This document shows, piece by piece, positions 1 through 8,742 of a DNA stretch of 64,000 bases. Source of the DNA: Marinobacter oulmenensis (GTDB lineage Bacteria; Pseudomonadota; Gammaproteobacteria; Pseudomonadales; Oleiphilaceae); assembly GCF_014201735.1 (NCBI RefSeq), contig NZ_JACHFE010000005.1:1-64000 (forward strand). Reading direction: 5' to 3'. The first letter of the stretch is position 1. Each line of letters starts with the position of its first letter. Under the pieces are notes generated by a model. It searched no databases and was not told the origin of the DNA. It saw nothing but the letters and a program-made list of their open reading frames with translations. Made by a program: the position numbers and the translations under genes.

Positions 1-83
1 AACCGGCAGCGACCTCACACATTCAATGACGGCATTTCGCCCGTTGTTGCTGAGGAAAACCTTAAAATACTGTCCGGGATTAG

Positions 84-317
84 TTGACCACTACACAGTT
101 CGTTGTCGAGGGGGCTGGTTCCAGTGGCGCTCAGCTCTTTCTTCACGGGAGCCTCATAATCGTTGTGGCCGCTTTTATAGAACCGCCCTTGGTTCTGGCA
201 GGGTCTCGGCTGGGTTCATTCCTTAATAAAAATCGGCAGGTTGGGCTTTGGCTGGATCGAGGCCTTGGCGCTCTATTCGTGACCTTAGGTGTGCGTCTTG
301 CCGCGAGTACCAAGTGA
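84..317 (+). pseudogene. LysE/RhtB exporter, C-terminal remnant
   Basis: The 77 codons read as the last third of a LysE/RhtB amino-acid exporter. They begin just after the family's usual Pro-Gln-Phe segment, run through one long hydrophobic stretch, and end with the typical closing pattern WLDRGLGALFVTLGVRLA. The first two-thirds of a normal exporter of about 205 residues are absent. Upstream sequence in this frame soon meets a stop and does not resemble the family. The ATG is therefore probably incidental, and the reading frame is a truncation product. An intact relative lies at 3077-3694. The break point, about base 85-95, marks a recombination junction. Confidence 0.6.
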
Positions 318-384
318 TCTAGACGTCGGTACCAATCCGCCAGCACATAACAACGTGAGCACCGCAACCCTGGGGGCTAGTAAT

Positions 385-876
385 TTGAAAAAAGTACTAA
401 TGAGTGCCTGCCTTTTAGGGAAAAAGGTTAGATATGACGGTGGAAGCCTTTCGGTGCATGATCAACTTGTGGAGAGGTGGGTATCTGAAGGCCGGATCGT
501 TTCAGTTTGCCCGGAAGTTGAGGCTGGGATGAGCATTCCCAGGAAACCCGCCGAGATTGTCCAGGGTAACGGGAACACGGTGTTAGATGGTGAAACCGAC
601 GTTATTGAAAAAGGCGGAAATGTCGTCACCGACGATTTCATTGCAGGTGCCTCCATTGCCTTGGAGCTGTGCAAAAAGTTCAACATTGAGATAGCCGTAC
701 TGGCTGAGTCTAGTCCTTCTTGCGGCAGCTCTTTCATCTATGATGGTAGCTTTTCAGGTAATCGGACTCCTGGTATCGGGGTTACGGTCGCGTTGCTGCG
801 TCGGCATGGTATTCAGGTTTTTAGCCAACATGAGATAAAGGATGCTGACAAGGCCATCCACGCTGGCCCAGGCTAG
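385..876 (+). CDS. DUF523 family protein
   Basis: Predicted protein of 163 residues covering the whole DUF523 domain, a small cytoplasmic family of unknown biochemical role. It opens with the family's KKVLMSACLLG pattern followed by RYDGG. It keeps the conserved CPE (residues about 50-52) and SPSCGS motifs, whose cysteines look suited to metal or cofactor binding. I chose the TTG at 385 because it gives the canonical N-terminus and has a G-rich ribosome site (372-377) at good spacing; the ATG at 400 would cut the first strand. In other genomes DUF523 is often fused or adjacent to DUF1722, which is not seen here. It stands among gene remnants, so it may have come with transferred DNA. Confidence 0.85.
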   Translation: MKKVLMSACLLGKKVRYDGGSLSVHDQLVERWVSEGRIVSVCPEVEAGMSIPRKPAEIVQGNGNTVLDGETDVIEKGGNVVTDDFIAGASIALELCKKFNIEIAVLAESSPSCGSSFIYDGSFSGNRTPGIGVTVALLRRHGIQVFSQHEIKDADKAIHAGPG

Positions 877-1197
877 TTGCCCCCGGTCTCAAGCGAAGCT
901 GAGCAGTTGATTGCCGCGCATGCTCAAAGTGTAAACGGGGTAGAGCGTTATAACAGGCGGCTGTGGTATCCATTCCCTGAATCAAACCATTTGCCTAATG
1001 CCAGCTTTCCGTACCCGATCATGTGGCCTGCCCTCACCTTTGGCTCCAAGAGCGCGATAGTTACCCCGCGCCAACTGCGGGAAGTCCAGCGCTACCAGGA
1101 AAACCTGTTTAGGTTGTTATGGCTTTCACAATGTTTTGCGTTTAATCCACAAAAGATTGCACTAATTAGTTTTACAAACTATTACCGGCCGGGATAA
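877..1197 (+). CDS. unassigned ORF directly after DUF523 gene
   Basis: Open frame of 106 codons that starts with TTG immediately after the stop of the DUF523 gene. I do not recognise the product. It has many aromatic residues and prolines in the middle (RRLWYPFPESN, PYPIMWPAL) and a short Arg/Gln-rich helix-like stretch, with no signal peptide or membrane segment. No clear ribosome site lies in front of it beyond possible coupling to the upstream stop. It could be a degraded gene or non-coding sequence within this mosaic region. Confidence 0.25.
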   Translation: MPPVSSEAEQLIAAHAQSVNGVERYNRRLWYPFPESNHLPNASFPYPIMWPALTFGSKSAIVTPRQLREVQRYQENLFRLLWLSQCFAFNPQKIALISFTNYYRPG

Positions 1198-1210
1198 TCT
1201 CAAGATATCG

Positions 1211-1242
1211 CCCTCTCAGGCCCGACACGAGGGGCTAGAGGG
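1211..1242. repeat. imperfect hairpin before chemoreceptor gene
   Basis: CCCTCT at 1211-1216 pairs with AGAGGG at 1237-1242, and part of the intervening sequence can extend the stem with mismatches. There is no T-run, so an intrinsic terminator is not supported. It sits in the 128-base gap before the chemoreceptor gene; nothing else is visible in that gap. Confidence 0.3.
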
Positions 1243-1325
1243 ATTTGGGGAACTTCCAGGCAACAAGCCGGATAGATCGGATGCAAGGAAATTGAGTTGT
1301 CGGGCGTGGCCCTGGAGTAGAGCCC

Positions 1326-2996
1326 GTGACTCATTTTCTTAACGCCCTGAATCTCCGAACAAAAATTGTCGGGACCGCCGTCCTGATTCTTCTGATCTTC
1401 TCAATCAGCTCTGGTTACACCCTTTATTCCATGGCGAGTATCGGAAAGGAGTTGACCCTGATATCCGAGAAAGACCTTCCCCTCACCCAGGTCATCTCTG
1501 GAGTGACGGTTCACCAGTTGGAGCAGACGATTGCCTACGGGAACGCGGTGCGCTTTGCTTTCTCCGACGGCGCGAACAGTACGTCAGTGAAAGACTCGAT
1601 GGATAGATTCCGGACGCTATCGGTGGCTGTCGATGAGGAACTCGAGCGCGCGCACAACATTGCGATGGCAGCGGGTGAAACCTCGAATGGGCGCTCCAGA
1701 CAGGAGTTCGAGAAGATTGACGGCGCGATCACCACCATTACTGAAAGCCATAAGGCATTTGAACGGGAGGTCGAGCAGGCCTTTGGGGCGCTGCTGAGGA
1801 TGGACTTTGATGCCCTCCGCTCGTTGTCGGCGCAGATCGATGCCCATGCCGAAGAGCTTGATAATGCCCTGGAGGATCTGCAGCACGAGATCGTTGCTTT
1901 CACTCAACGGAGCGCCGCCGTTGCGACGGACCACGAGAAGAGCGCACTCAACATGACGCTGATCCTGGTTGTCACCAGTATTGTTCTGGGTCTTCTGGTG
2001 AGCTGGGTGGTGGCCAATGCCATTATAAAAGGCATCCGGAAAGCCATCCTCACGGCTTCGGGTGATTTGTCCCAGGAAATCGTCGTAGACAGCAGCGACG
2101 AGGTCGGCGAGTTGCTGGACGCGATGAATGGCATGCGTCAGCAACTGCTGGCGATGATCGACCAGATTAAAAACATCACAGCGGAGCTGGCGGCTGCCTC
2201 TGAGGAAATGTCGGTGATCACCGAACAGACCGCCCGGACGATCAACGGCCAGGGCAGCGAAACCGGTCAGCTTTCCGCCGCTATACACGAAATGTCTGCG
2301 ACCGCCCAGGAGATCGCCCGTAATATCAGCGACACGGCCAACGCCGTCGCCGAGGCGAACGAACACGCCAGCGAAGGCCGGTCAACGGTTGAACGAAGCA
2401 TTGATCAAATCTCCCTGCTTTCCGACGAGATAGAAGCATCAACTCAGGCCATAAAACGGCTGGAAGAGACCAGTTCGACCATTGGCGGCGTGCTTCAGGT
2501 GATCCAGTCCATTGCCGAACAGACGAACCTGCTGGCGCTTAATGCTGCCATTGAGGCGGCGCGGGCAGGCGAGCATGGTCGTGGCTTTGCGGTTGTTGCC
2601 GACGAAGTCCGGGCGCTGGCCTCGAGGACTCATACATCGACCCAGGAAATTGATGACATGATCGGCAAGCTGCAGTCGGTCTCTCAGGAAGCCGTCATTT
2701 CGATGGACAATAACCGCAAGCAGGTCAGCAAAACGGTGGAGTTTGCCGCCGGAGCAGGCACCAAGCTTGCGACTATTACCCAGGTTATGTCGTCGATTAA
2801 CGACATGGCCACGCAGATCGCCAGCGCGTCGGAACAGCAGGTCGGCGTGACGGAGGAGATCAACTCGAACATTGTCCGGCTCAACAGTATGACCGAACAA
2901 ACCGCCCAGGGCGCAGAGGAAACGGCCACGGCGGGGCGGGATCTCACCCGGATGGCGAGCGAGCTTCAATCGATTGTTGTTCAGTTCCGGACCTGA
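1326..2996 (+). CDS. methyl-accepting chemotaxis protein
   Basis: Membrane chemoreceptor of 556 residues that signals to CheA/CheW. A first membrane segment (about 12-35) is followed by a periplasmic, mostly helical ligand-binding region of about 170 residues. A second membrane helix (about 208-232) leads into a HAMP linker and a long coiled-coil signalling domain. The hairpin tip is intact near residue 398: [19 protein letters not shown] followed by [16 protein letters not shown]. The start is GTG at 1326 with a GGAG ribosome site. No C-terminal CheR-tethering pentapeptide is present, since the protein ends IVVQFRT. The ligand cannot be told from sequence. It is a single gene with no chemotaxis partners nearby. 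Confidence 0.93.
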   Translation: MTHFLNALNLRTKIVGTAVLILLIFSISSGYTLYSMASIGKELTLISEKDLPLTQVISGVTVHQLEQTIAYGNAVRFAFSDGANSTSVKDSMDRFRTLSVAVDEELERAHNIAMAAGETSNGRSRQEFEKIDGAITTITESHKAFEREVEQAFGALLRMDFDALRSLSAQIDAHAEELDNALEDLQHEIVAFTQRSAAVATDHEKSALNMTLILVVTSIVLGLLVSWVVANAIIKGIRKAILTASGDLSQEIVVDSSDEVGELLDAMNGMRQQLLAMIDQIKNITAELAAASEEMSVITEQTARTINGQGSETGQLSAAIHEMSATAQEIARNISDTANAVAEANEHASEGRSTVERSIDQISLLSDEIEASTQAIKRLEETSSTIGGVLQVIQSIAEQTNLLALNAAIEAARAGEHGRGFAVVADEVRALASRTHTSTQEIDDMIGKLQSVSQEAVISMDNNRKQVSKTVEFAAGAGTKLATITQVMSSINDMATQIASASEQQVGVTEEINSNIVRLNSMTEQTAQGAEETATAGRDLTRMASELQSIVVQFRT

Positions 2997-3076
2997 CACC
3001 ATGGGAATACTTGTCGAGACGCCAACGGGCGGAAAGCTCTAATCAGCTGCGCAACGGAAACAGGGATGTTTATAAG

Positions 3077-3694
3077 ATGATCTCCATCGAATTTTTGCTC
3101 ACCTCACTTGTCGTTGTCCTTATTCCCGGCACCGGTGTGCTTTATACGGTTGCAACCGGTTTATTCGTTAATAAGCGTGCCAGCCTTTTTGCGGCTCTGG
3201 GCTGTACGTGTGGAATCCTCCCCGCTCTGCTCGCCAGTACTTTTGGCCTTGCAGCCCTATTTCATGCCAGCGCCCTCGCCTTTCAGGTCGTTAAGTATAT
3301 CGGCGCTTTGTACTTACTCTATCTGGCCTGGGTTATGTGGAGATCGTCTTCTCCTTTGTCGGTTAAGCACAACGATAATGAAAGCTCAGCCGCTTCCATC
3401 GCGGCAAAAGGTTTTTTAATCAATATCCTCAACCCGAAGTTGTCCATTTTCTTCCTTGCTTTTTTACCGCAATTTATCCCTTCATCCGCCCAGCAGCCGC
3501 TTATTGGCATGTTAGTGCTTGGGGGGGCGTTCATGCTGATGACATTCGTGGTATTCGTGGCCTATGGCCTTTTAGCCAATAGCTTTAGCCGATTCATTGT
3601 CGGCTCGGAAACGTTAAGCCTGGTTATTCAAAAATTCTTTGCGGGCAGTTTCGCTGCGCTTGGAGTGAAATTGGCGTTAAGTGAACGGGCCTAA
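3077..3694 (+). CDS. LysE family amino-acid exporter
   Basis: Inner-membrane exporter of 205 residues, the normal length for LysE/RhtB translocators, which export amino acids or related small molecules. The family motif PGTGVLYTVATGL follows the first helix, and NPKLSIFFLAFLPQF marks the middle. About six hydrophobic segments are visible, and the C-terminus GSFAALGVKLAL is typical. I chose ATG 3077 because the upstream in-frame extension is hydrophilic and atypical, and CAGGGA lies just before it. Its 3' end runs directly into the remnant of an ATPase gene, so the downstream neighbourhood has been rearranged. Confidence 0.88.
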   Translation: MISIEFLLTSLVVVLIPGTGVLYTVATGLFVNKRASLFAALGCTCGILPALLASTFGLAALFHASALAFQVVKYIGALYLLYLAWVMWRSSSPLSVKHNDNESSAASIAAKGFLINILNPKLSIFFLAFLPQFIPSSAQQPLIGMLVLGGAFMLMTFVVFVAYGLLANSFSRFIVGSETLSLVIQKFFAGSFAALGVKLALSERA

Positions 3695-3699
3695 TCCAC

Positions 3700-3903
3700 T
3701 CCTACAGCGTTGTTTTTCCTCTGCCGCCCTGGAAGGACATTTACGAGACAGATTCCGAACGTGACCAAACGTTTGCGGAGTCTGTCGAGGTATTCGAGGG
3801 TATGAAAGGGTGGTATTCGCAATGGGGATATAAAACGCTGGAAGTCCCACGATGCAATATTGATGCGCGTATTGCCTTCATTCTGCGGCATATAAACGAC
3901 TAG
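3700..3903 (+). pseudogene. AAA-type ATPase (AAA_28-like), C-terminal remnant
   Basis: The reading frame that ends at the TAG 3901-3903 encodes VVFPLPPWKDIYETDSERDQ and continues to ARIAFILRHIND. This is the pattern of the last 60-70 residues of small AAA_28 predicted ATPases/kinases. The frame has no start codon of its own and no Walker motifs, so the 5' two-thirds of the gene is missing. The preceding LysE stop codon sits directly at the break. The stop overlaps, on the other strand, the stop of a LysR-like tail. Confidence 0.6.
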
Positions 3904-3969
3904 GTCATCTGCTGCCAGAAGCGCTGCGCTTCAGCCTCCAGCCAGTCAACGAACCGTTGTCCGCCACCG
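3900..3969 (-). pseudogene. LysR-type regulator, 3' tail remnant
   Basis: On the minus strand, ending with TAG at 3902-3900, one frame reads PLAGGGQRFVDWLEAEAQRF and then WQQMT. This closely resembles the last 25 residues of GcvA-like LysR regulators. No upstream LysR sequence exists, because the adjoining DNA encodes the C-terminus of the membrane protein in a different frame. It is short, so the call rests on pattern similarity only. Confidence 0.4.
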
Positions 3970-4728
3970 GCTAATGGCAAAAATACCCAGGGTCACCGCA
4001 ATGGAGGCCAACAGGGACGTGGCGAAGGTGGCCATTGGTGGCAAGATTTCTACCGTCAGTGCCAATGCCACCGCAAAGGCCACGAGGCTAAGCATGCCTT
4101 TCTGGGCCATGCTCACGGTCGCCCTCGCGACATCGGGGCCGTAACGTTCATACAGTGTCCAGCCAATGGTGAACAGCCCCACCGGAAACCCGACCAATAT
4201 ACCGGAAAGGAAAGGCCCGGACTTTGCGGCCACGGTGGTTGCAATGCTCACCAGGATACCGGCCAGCAATCCTCTCAGTAACAAATCAAACCAGCCGGAT
4301 CTGGCAACCACGACGGTTTGTTTCAGGTTCAATCGGCGGCGGATCATTTCGGCAATCAGGAGCACCAGCCCATAGACCAGGAGACCGCCCCAGACTCCCC
4401 CGGGGAGCAGGGAAAATAACAGGGAGGCGGGAATCCAACTGCCCGTTGCCAGGACCAGGCTGGTGAAAATGCCAAAGCGTCCGGCGACTAGGACAAAACA
4501 GATGGCAAACACCAGCGTGGCAATGAGCGCATGCAGCGTCGACAGGGCGGCGGCTTGCAGGAAGTCGGTGGAACGCTCCTGCAGCATGAAGAAATAGCCG
4601 GGGCCCAGAATGATCGGCGTTCCTGCCAGAATGCCGCCAAGCCGTGGGCCCATCCTGCCGACCGCCACCGACACACCGATCACCACGGCGGCGGTCGCCA
4701 CCAGTTTTGCAACCAGAACGCTCAGCAT
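3946..4728 (-). CDS. multi-pass membrane protein of unknown function
   Basis: Protein of 260 residues that is almost entirely hydrophobic, with about eight membrane segments. A repeated glycine-rich pattern appears in both halves (GPRLGGILAGTPIILGPGYFF and GPFLSGILVGFPVGLF), suggesting an inverted or tandem two-repeat transporter-like fold. I cannot assign a family with confidence. Its ATG overlaps the end of the amidase gene by 7 bases, so it is the last gene of the TRAP/amidase operon and probably serves the same substrate. Its C-terminus (ISRWRTTVR) runs into a LysR-like tail, so its 3' end may be a rearrangement product. Confidence 0.75.
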   Translation of the reverse strand: MLSVLVAKLVATAAVVIGVSVAVGRMGPRLGGILAGTPIILGPGYFFMLQERSTDFLQAAALSTLHALIATLVFAICFVLVAGRFGIFTSLVLATGSWIPASLLFSLLPGGVWGGLLVYGLVLLIAEMIRRRLNLKQTVVVARSGWFDLLLRGLLAGILVSIATTVAAKSGPFLSGILVGFPVGLFTIGWTLYERYGPDVARATVSMAQKGMLSLVAFAVALALTVEILPPMATFATSLLASIAVTLGIFAISRWRTTVR

Positions 4729-6095
4729 GCGGTTTCGAGGGTCTTCTCAAGTCCGGCTGCGATGGCGAGCAGGTCCCGGTCCGCGCCGTTCCTGCCAACC
4801 AGCATCAGGCCTGACGGCAGCGCCCCCGGCTGGTGGTTCGGGATGGTAATCGCGCTCAAATCCAACAGGTTGGCGACGGTTGGATTGCGCAGCACCAGGA
4901 GGTTCAGGCGGCCATAATCTTCGTCCTGAATGAGCTCGTCAATGCGAGGCGGCGCAACCGGCACGGTGGGCGCGAGCAGTCCGTCGTAGGCAGACAGCCA
5001 TTGGTCTGCCTGTTGAGTGCGGTGTTGCCGGCACTTGAGCAACTCAATGTAATCGGCGGCACTAAGGGCAGCGCCGCGCTCGATCCGGACGCGAACCCGG
5101 GGGTCGTACTGGTCTCCGTGCGTGGCCAGCCATTCCCGGTGAAGATGGTAACTTTCTGCAGCGGTAAAGCCGCCACCTTCCAGCAGCTCTGGCAAGCTAT
5201 CGAGCACAGGAACCGCTACCTCATCGATGCGCGCGCCGGCCTCACGAAGCCGCTTCAGGCTCGCGGTGAAGGCTTCTGCAATCTCCGGCGAAACGTCGTC
5301 GAGCATGTAATTGGCCGGAACGGCGAAGCGCAGGCTGGCCAGTGACCGCGGCATCAGCGGCTGTGTGCGTTGGCCGGCAAGGACGGCATCAAGCCGGGCG
5401 CAACAGTCCACGGTTCGAGCCATGGGGCCAATTGAATCCAGGCTGTCGGACAACGGGAACGAGCCGTTGCGTGGGATGCGTTGCTGTGAGGGTTTGAAAC
5501 CGACCAGGCCACAGAAGGCGGCTGGAATGCGGACGGAACCGCCGGTGTCAGACCCGATGGCGGCGGCGGCCATGTTGCGGGCCACGGCGACCGCCGCCCC
5601 CGAGGAGGAGCCTCCGGGAATCCGGCCCGGTGCGATGGGGTTGTCTGGCGTACCGTAGTGGGGGTTAATGCCCAGCCCGGAATAGGCAAACTCGGTCATG
5701 TTCGTGTGCCCGGTGATCACGGCTCCGGCGCTGCGCAGGCGGGATACGATAAGGGCATCGGCCTCGGCCGGGCTCTTCCACCATCGGCTGCCTGCGTGGG
5801 TGACCTCGCCGGCCACGTCAAACAGCACCTTCAGGGCGATGGGCAGGCCAGCCAGCTCGCCTACCGGCGCCTGTGCACTCCGCAAAGTGTCCACCGACCG
5901 GGCTTGCGCTACCGCCTGGCAATCAAAACGGCTGGTGTAGATCTGCCGGTCCGGGTCATCGCCATTGTCGATGTTGTTCAGGCAGGTTTCCAACAGGTCA
6001 GCCGCTTGCCATTGGCCGGTTTTCAGGCCCTCCAGAAGGTCTGCGAGGGACTCCGCAGGTAACGGCTTGAGAGGCTTGGATCCAGACTGCGTCAT
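4722..6095 (-). CDS. amidase (amidase signature family)
   Basis: Cytoplasmic amidase of 457 residues that hydrolyses a C-N amide bond. The Ser-cisSer-Lys catalytic set is visible: Lys89 in IALKVLFD, Ser163 in GGSSSG, and the nucleophile Ser187 in GSDTGGSVRIPA. Length is normal for the family. The start codon overlaps the DUF2848 stop (ATGA), which implies translational coupling. Placed after a TRAP transporter and DUF2848, it probably acts on an imported or intermediate amide. The substrate cannot be read from sequence, and the C-terminal half that confers specificity resembles generic AtzF/GatA-like amidases. Confidence 0.9.
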   Translation of the reverse strand: MTQSGSKPLKPLPAESLADLLEGLKTGQWQAADLLETCLNNIDNGDDPDRQIYTSRFDCQAVAQARSVDTLRSAQAPVGELAGLPIALKVLFDVAGEVTHAGSRWWKSPAEADALIVSRLRSAGAVITGHTNMTEFAYSGLGINPHYGTPDNPIAPGRIPGGSSSGAAVAVARNMAAAAIGSDTGGSVRIPAAFCGLVGFKPSQQRIPRNGSFPLSDSLDSIGPMARTVDCCARLDAVLAGQRTQPLMPRSLASLRFAVPANYMLDDVSPEIAEAFTASLKRLREAGARIDEVAVPVLDSLPELLEGGGFTAAESYHLHREWLATHGDQYDPRVRVRIERGAALSAADYIELLKCRQHRTQQADQWLSAYDGLLAPTVPVAPPRIDELIQDEDYGRLNLLVLRNPTVANLLDLSAITIPNHQPGALPSGLMLVGRNGADRDLLAIAAGLEKTLETAC

Positions 6096-6769
6096 TTCAC
6101 CACCGATAGGGTTTCAATGTTGTAAGCGTGTTCCAGAGCACGACCTTTGACCGGGTCTGTCAGCACCATCCGGAAGGCCTGGGCCGGGCGAACGCCGCCC
6201 ATTACCGGCAGGGTGCCACAGAGCATTGCCTGGCCCTCGGGCAACTCGGTTTTATCCAGGCCAAAACGGCCAAGCAGATCCTTCGGGTGCAGCAAGCCAG
6301 TTACACTGCCTTCCTGATACGCCACCTCTTCGCCATCGATGGTGGCGAAGGACGCCAACTGCAACTGGTCCCAATGTTCAATAACGTCGGCCAGCCACCA
6401 GACCTGAGAGCCAACCGGCTTGGCACACACCTGTTTGGAGTGGGCAACCGACCAGGCCTCAGCTTCCCTGTCGGTATGATCAGAGCCGATGCCTACGAGG
6501 GTGCCGCGCTTGGTGCCAATCAGCAGAACCTCGATCTCACCACTGGTCTCATTACCCAGAAATTGCACGTTTCCATCACTGGTCGCCAGCCCCGCCGATA
6601 CGCGGTAGAACAATGGCGTGCTGGAAGGCGGGGCAACCCCGATGGCTTTGAGTTCTTCAATATGTTCATCAATGCCGGCCTGCTCACGCCCCGCCCAGCC
6701 GGCAATAATCAATTGGTTGATGGCAACCTTCAGCGTTTCACCGGTCTCAGCCAGTTGGAACTCAGTCAT
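6092..6769 (-). CDS. DUF2848 family protein
   Basis: Protein of 225 residues matching DUF2848, a family that in my recollection is usually found beside transporters and hydrolases in catabolic operons. Visible patterns include a central GTKRGTLVGIGSDHTDREAE and a C-terminal CGTLPV. The GSDHTDR segment and acidic residues resemble a metal-binding site of fumarylacetoacetase-like folds, but this is inference. I chose ATG 6769 (GGAG seven bases upstream) over the GTG at 6772. It overlaps the amidase gene by 4 bases. Confidence 0.8.
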   Translation of the reverse strand: MTEFQLAETGETLKVAINQLIIAGWAGREQAGIDEHIEELKAIGVAPPSSTPLFYRVSAGLATSDGNVQFLGNETSGEIEVLLIGTKRGTLVGIGSDHTDREAEAWSVAHSKQVCAKPVGSQVWWLADVIEHWDQLQLASFATIDGEEVAYQEGSVTGLLHPKDLLGRFGLDKTELPEGQAMLCGTLPVMGGVRPAQAFRMVLTDPVKGRALEHAYNIETLSVVK

Positions 6770-6802
6770 CACAAGTCTCCTGTTGTTGTGCGTTGATCAG
6801 GG

Positions 6803-8086
6803 TTAATTCAGCAGTTCCGGCAGGAACAGGGCGATTGAGGGGAACAGCACCAGCGCGGCCGCCATCAGTAGCATCATTGCGACGTATGGCAGAGCTCCGA
6901 CCATCACATCGTTGAAGGAGCCGCCCTGGCGCACGCCTTGAACCACATAAAGGTTGAGCCCGACGGGCGGTGTAATCAGTGCCATCTCAATGAGCAGGAT
7001 CAGCAGGATGCCAAACCAGACGGGGTCAAAACCCATGCCGATGATGATCGGAGCCACAATCGGAATTGTGATCACCATCAGCGATAGCGTTTCTATGAAG
7101 AAACCCAGGATGATGTACAGGGCGATGACCAACAGCAGCGTTAAATAGGGGCCAAGACCGGCCGCTTCCAGAAATGAGGTCAGCTCACGGGTAATACCGG
7201 CAGAGGCCAATACAAAATTCAGGAAGTAGGATGCCATTATGATCAGCATGATCATGCCGGTGGTTCGCATGGTGCCTTCCAAGGCTTCCAGGATCACCGA
7301 TTTATTCAGTTTGCCCATGATTGCAGCAATCACCATGGCACCGATAACGCCGAGGGACGCTGCTTCTGTGGGGGTTGCCCAGCCGGCGTAGATCGACCCC
7401 ACAACAATACCGAACAGCACCAGAACCGGGATCAGATGCCTCAGACCGGAAAACCTTTCGCCCCAGGTGTGATGGGTGCTCGGGCCGCCCAGAGAGGGTC
7501 GCCAAAGACAAATCATCGCGGTGCCAACCACGAACAACAAGGCCAGTAACAGCCCGGGGATCATGCCTGCAGCGAACAGCTGGGGGATGGGGGTTTCGGT
7601 CAGGAAGCCGTAAACAATAAGGTTGATTGACGGCGGAATCATGATGCCAAGGGTGCCACCTGCAGCGATGGACCCGGTGAACAGACGCTGGTCGTAGTTG
7701 AGTTCCTTGCCCTGAGGGATGGCTACGGTCCCAATCGTGGCAGCCGTCGCCACACTCGAACCGGAGGTGGCAGAGAACAGCGTCGCGGTGCCCAGGTTGG
7801 CGTGCAGCAGGCCACCGGGAAGCCAAGAGAACCAACTCTCAAGCGCCTGGTAAGTGCCTTTGGCGATGCCGGTACGCACCAGAATCTCGCCCAGCAGAAT
7901 AAACAGCGGGATGGCAATCAACAGAAAGCTGTTGGAGGCCGACCAGAGTACGTCGCCCATGGCGTTAACCAGCGGGAACGGTGAGAAAAACTCGTCAAGA
8001 AACAAGCCCAGGACAATCAGGGTGGCGGCTACCGGAACACTCAGCAGCAGAAGCACCAGCAGCACAATCAGAGTGATCAGAATCAT
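6803..8086 (-). CDS. dctM: TRAP transporter large permease (DctM)
   Basis: Large membrane subunit of a tripartite ATP-independent periplasmic transporter, 427 residues with about 12 hydrophobic segments. It keeps family patterns such as GEILVRTGIA, SATSGSSVATAATIGTVAIPQ and GGTLGIMIPPSINLIVYG. It drives solute uptake with an ion gradient together with DctQ and DctP. Its ATG shares one base with the dctQ stop (TGATG), so the two are coupled. Confidence 0.95.
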   Translation of the reverse strand: MILITLIVLLVLLLLSVPVAATLIVLGLFLDEFFSPFPLVNAMGDVLWSASNSFLLIAIPLFILLGEILVRTGIAKGTYQALESWFSWLPGGLLHANLGTATLFSATSGSSVATAATIGTVAIPQGKELNYDQRLFTGSIAAGGTLGIMIPPSINLIVYGFLTETPIPQLFAAGMIPGLLLALLFVVGTAMICLWRPSLGGPSTHHTWGERFSGLRHLIPVLVLFGIVVGSIYAGWATPTEAASLGVIGAMVIAAIMGKLNKSVILEALEGTMRTTGMIMLIIMASYFLNFVLASAGITRELTSFLEAAGLGPYLTLLLVIALYIILGFFIETLSLMVITIPIVAPIIIGMGFDPVWFGILLILLIEMALITPPVGLNLYVVQGVRQGGSFNDVMVGALPYVAMMLLMAAALVLFPSIALFLPELLN

Positions 8087-8679
8087 CAGTAAGTTTCCTT
8101 GTTCTCTTCGCTGATTTGCTCATCCAGCGTCGGACTGCCTGCCAGGTGCTGAACGTCGTTCATCTGGCCGCCCAGCAGGCTCAGAATGACACGCAATGAC
8201 ATCAACATTACCGCGATGGAGAACCAGACCAGGCCAAGCAACCAAAGCGCCTGGGGAATCCAGACCGGTGTGCCCAGCGGCGTGTTTGCCCGGGCCCCGC
8301 CGGTGTATGAGTGCTCAGCAACCCCGAAGGCGGCACCCACCACCAGAACGCAGAAAAGCGCCAGTGACAGCAAGGCGATCAGATCCAGCACACCCCGAAC
8401 GCCCACGGGCAACTTCAGGTAAAGTGCATCAATACGGATGTGGGCCTTTCGCACCAGGGTGTAAGCAAAGGCCCAACTGGTACTGATGGCCATCACATAA
8501 CCGGTGATCTCGGTCGCATGCAGGTTTGAGCGACCAAGAAATTGCCGGGACAGGATTTCCAGGGTCACCAGGATCACCGTCAGAAGAATCAGAACGCCGC
8601 CCGCTCTGGCCAACCAGAGAGACCCTGACTGAACGCCCTGAAGAATCCGGTCTAGCCCGGAAGTGATCTGTTCCAACAT
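8086..8679 (-). CDS. dctQ: TRAP transporter small permease (DctQ)
   Basis: Small membrane subunit of the TRAP transporter, 197 residues with four hydrophobic helices and the family segment SRQFLGRSNLHATEITGYVM. It partners DctM. The ATG at 8679 has GGAGA at ideal spacing and is preferred to an upstream GTG at 8706. It lies between the binding protein and the large permease, the usual order P-Q-M. Confidence 0.93.
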   Translation of the reverse strand: MLEQITSGLDRILQGVQSGSLWLARAGGVLILLTVILVTLEILSRQFLGRSNLHATEITGYVMAISTSWAFAYTLVRKAHIRIDALYLKLPVGVRGVLDLIALLSLALFCVLVVGAAFGVAEHSYTGGARANTPLGTPVWIPQALWLLGLVWFSIAVMLMSLRVILSLLGGQMNDVQHLAGSPTLDEQISEENKETY

Positions 8680-8742
8680 AGGGGTCTCCAGAACGGGCTG
8701 ATACACACAGCCCGTTCTTTGTTTCTGCGGGATTGGGAGAAG

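Noticed and set aside
317..400. Possible integron attC site between the LysE remnant and the DUF523 gene
   Set aside because: Neither the core GTTRRRY/RYYYAAC ends nor the paired simple sites could be found; the mosaic is better left as unexplained rearrangement.
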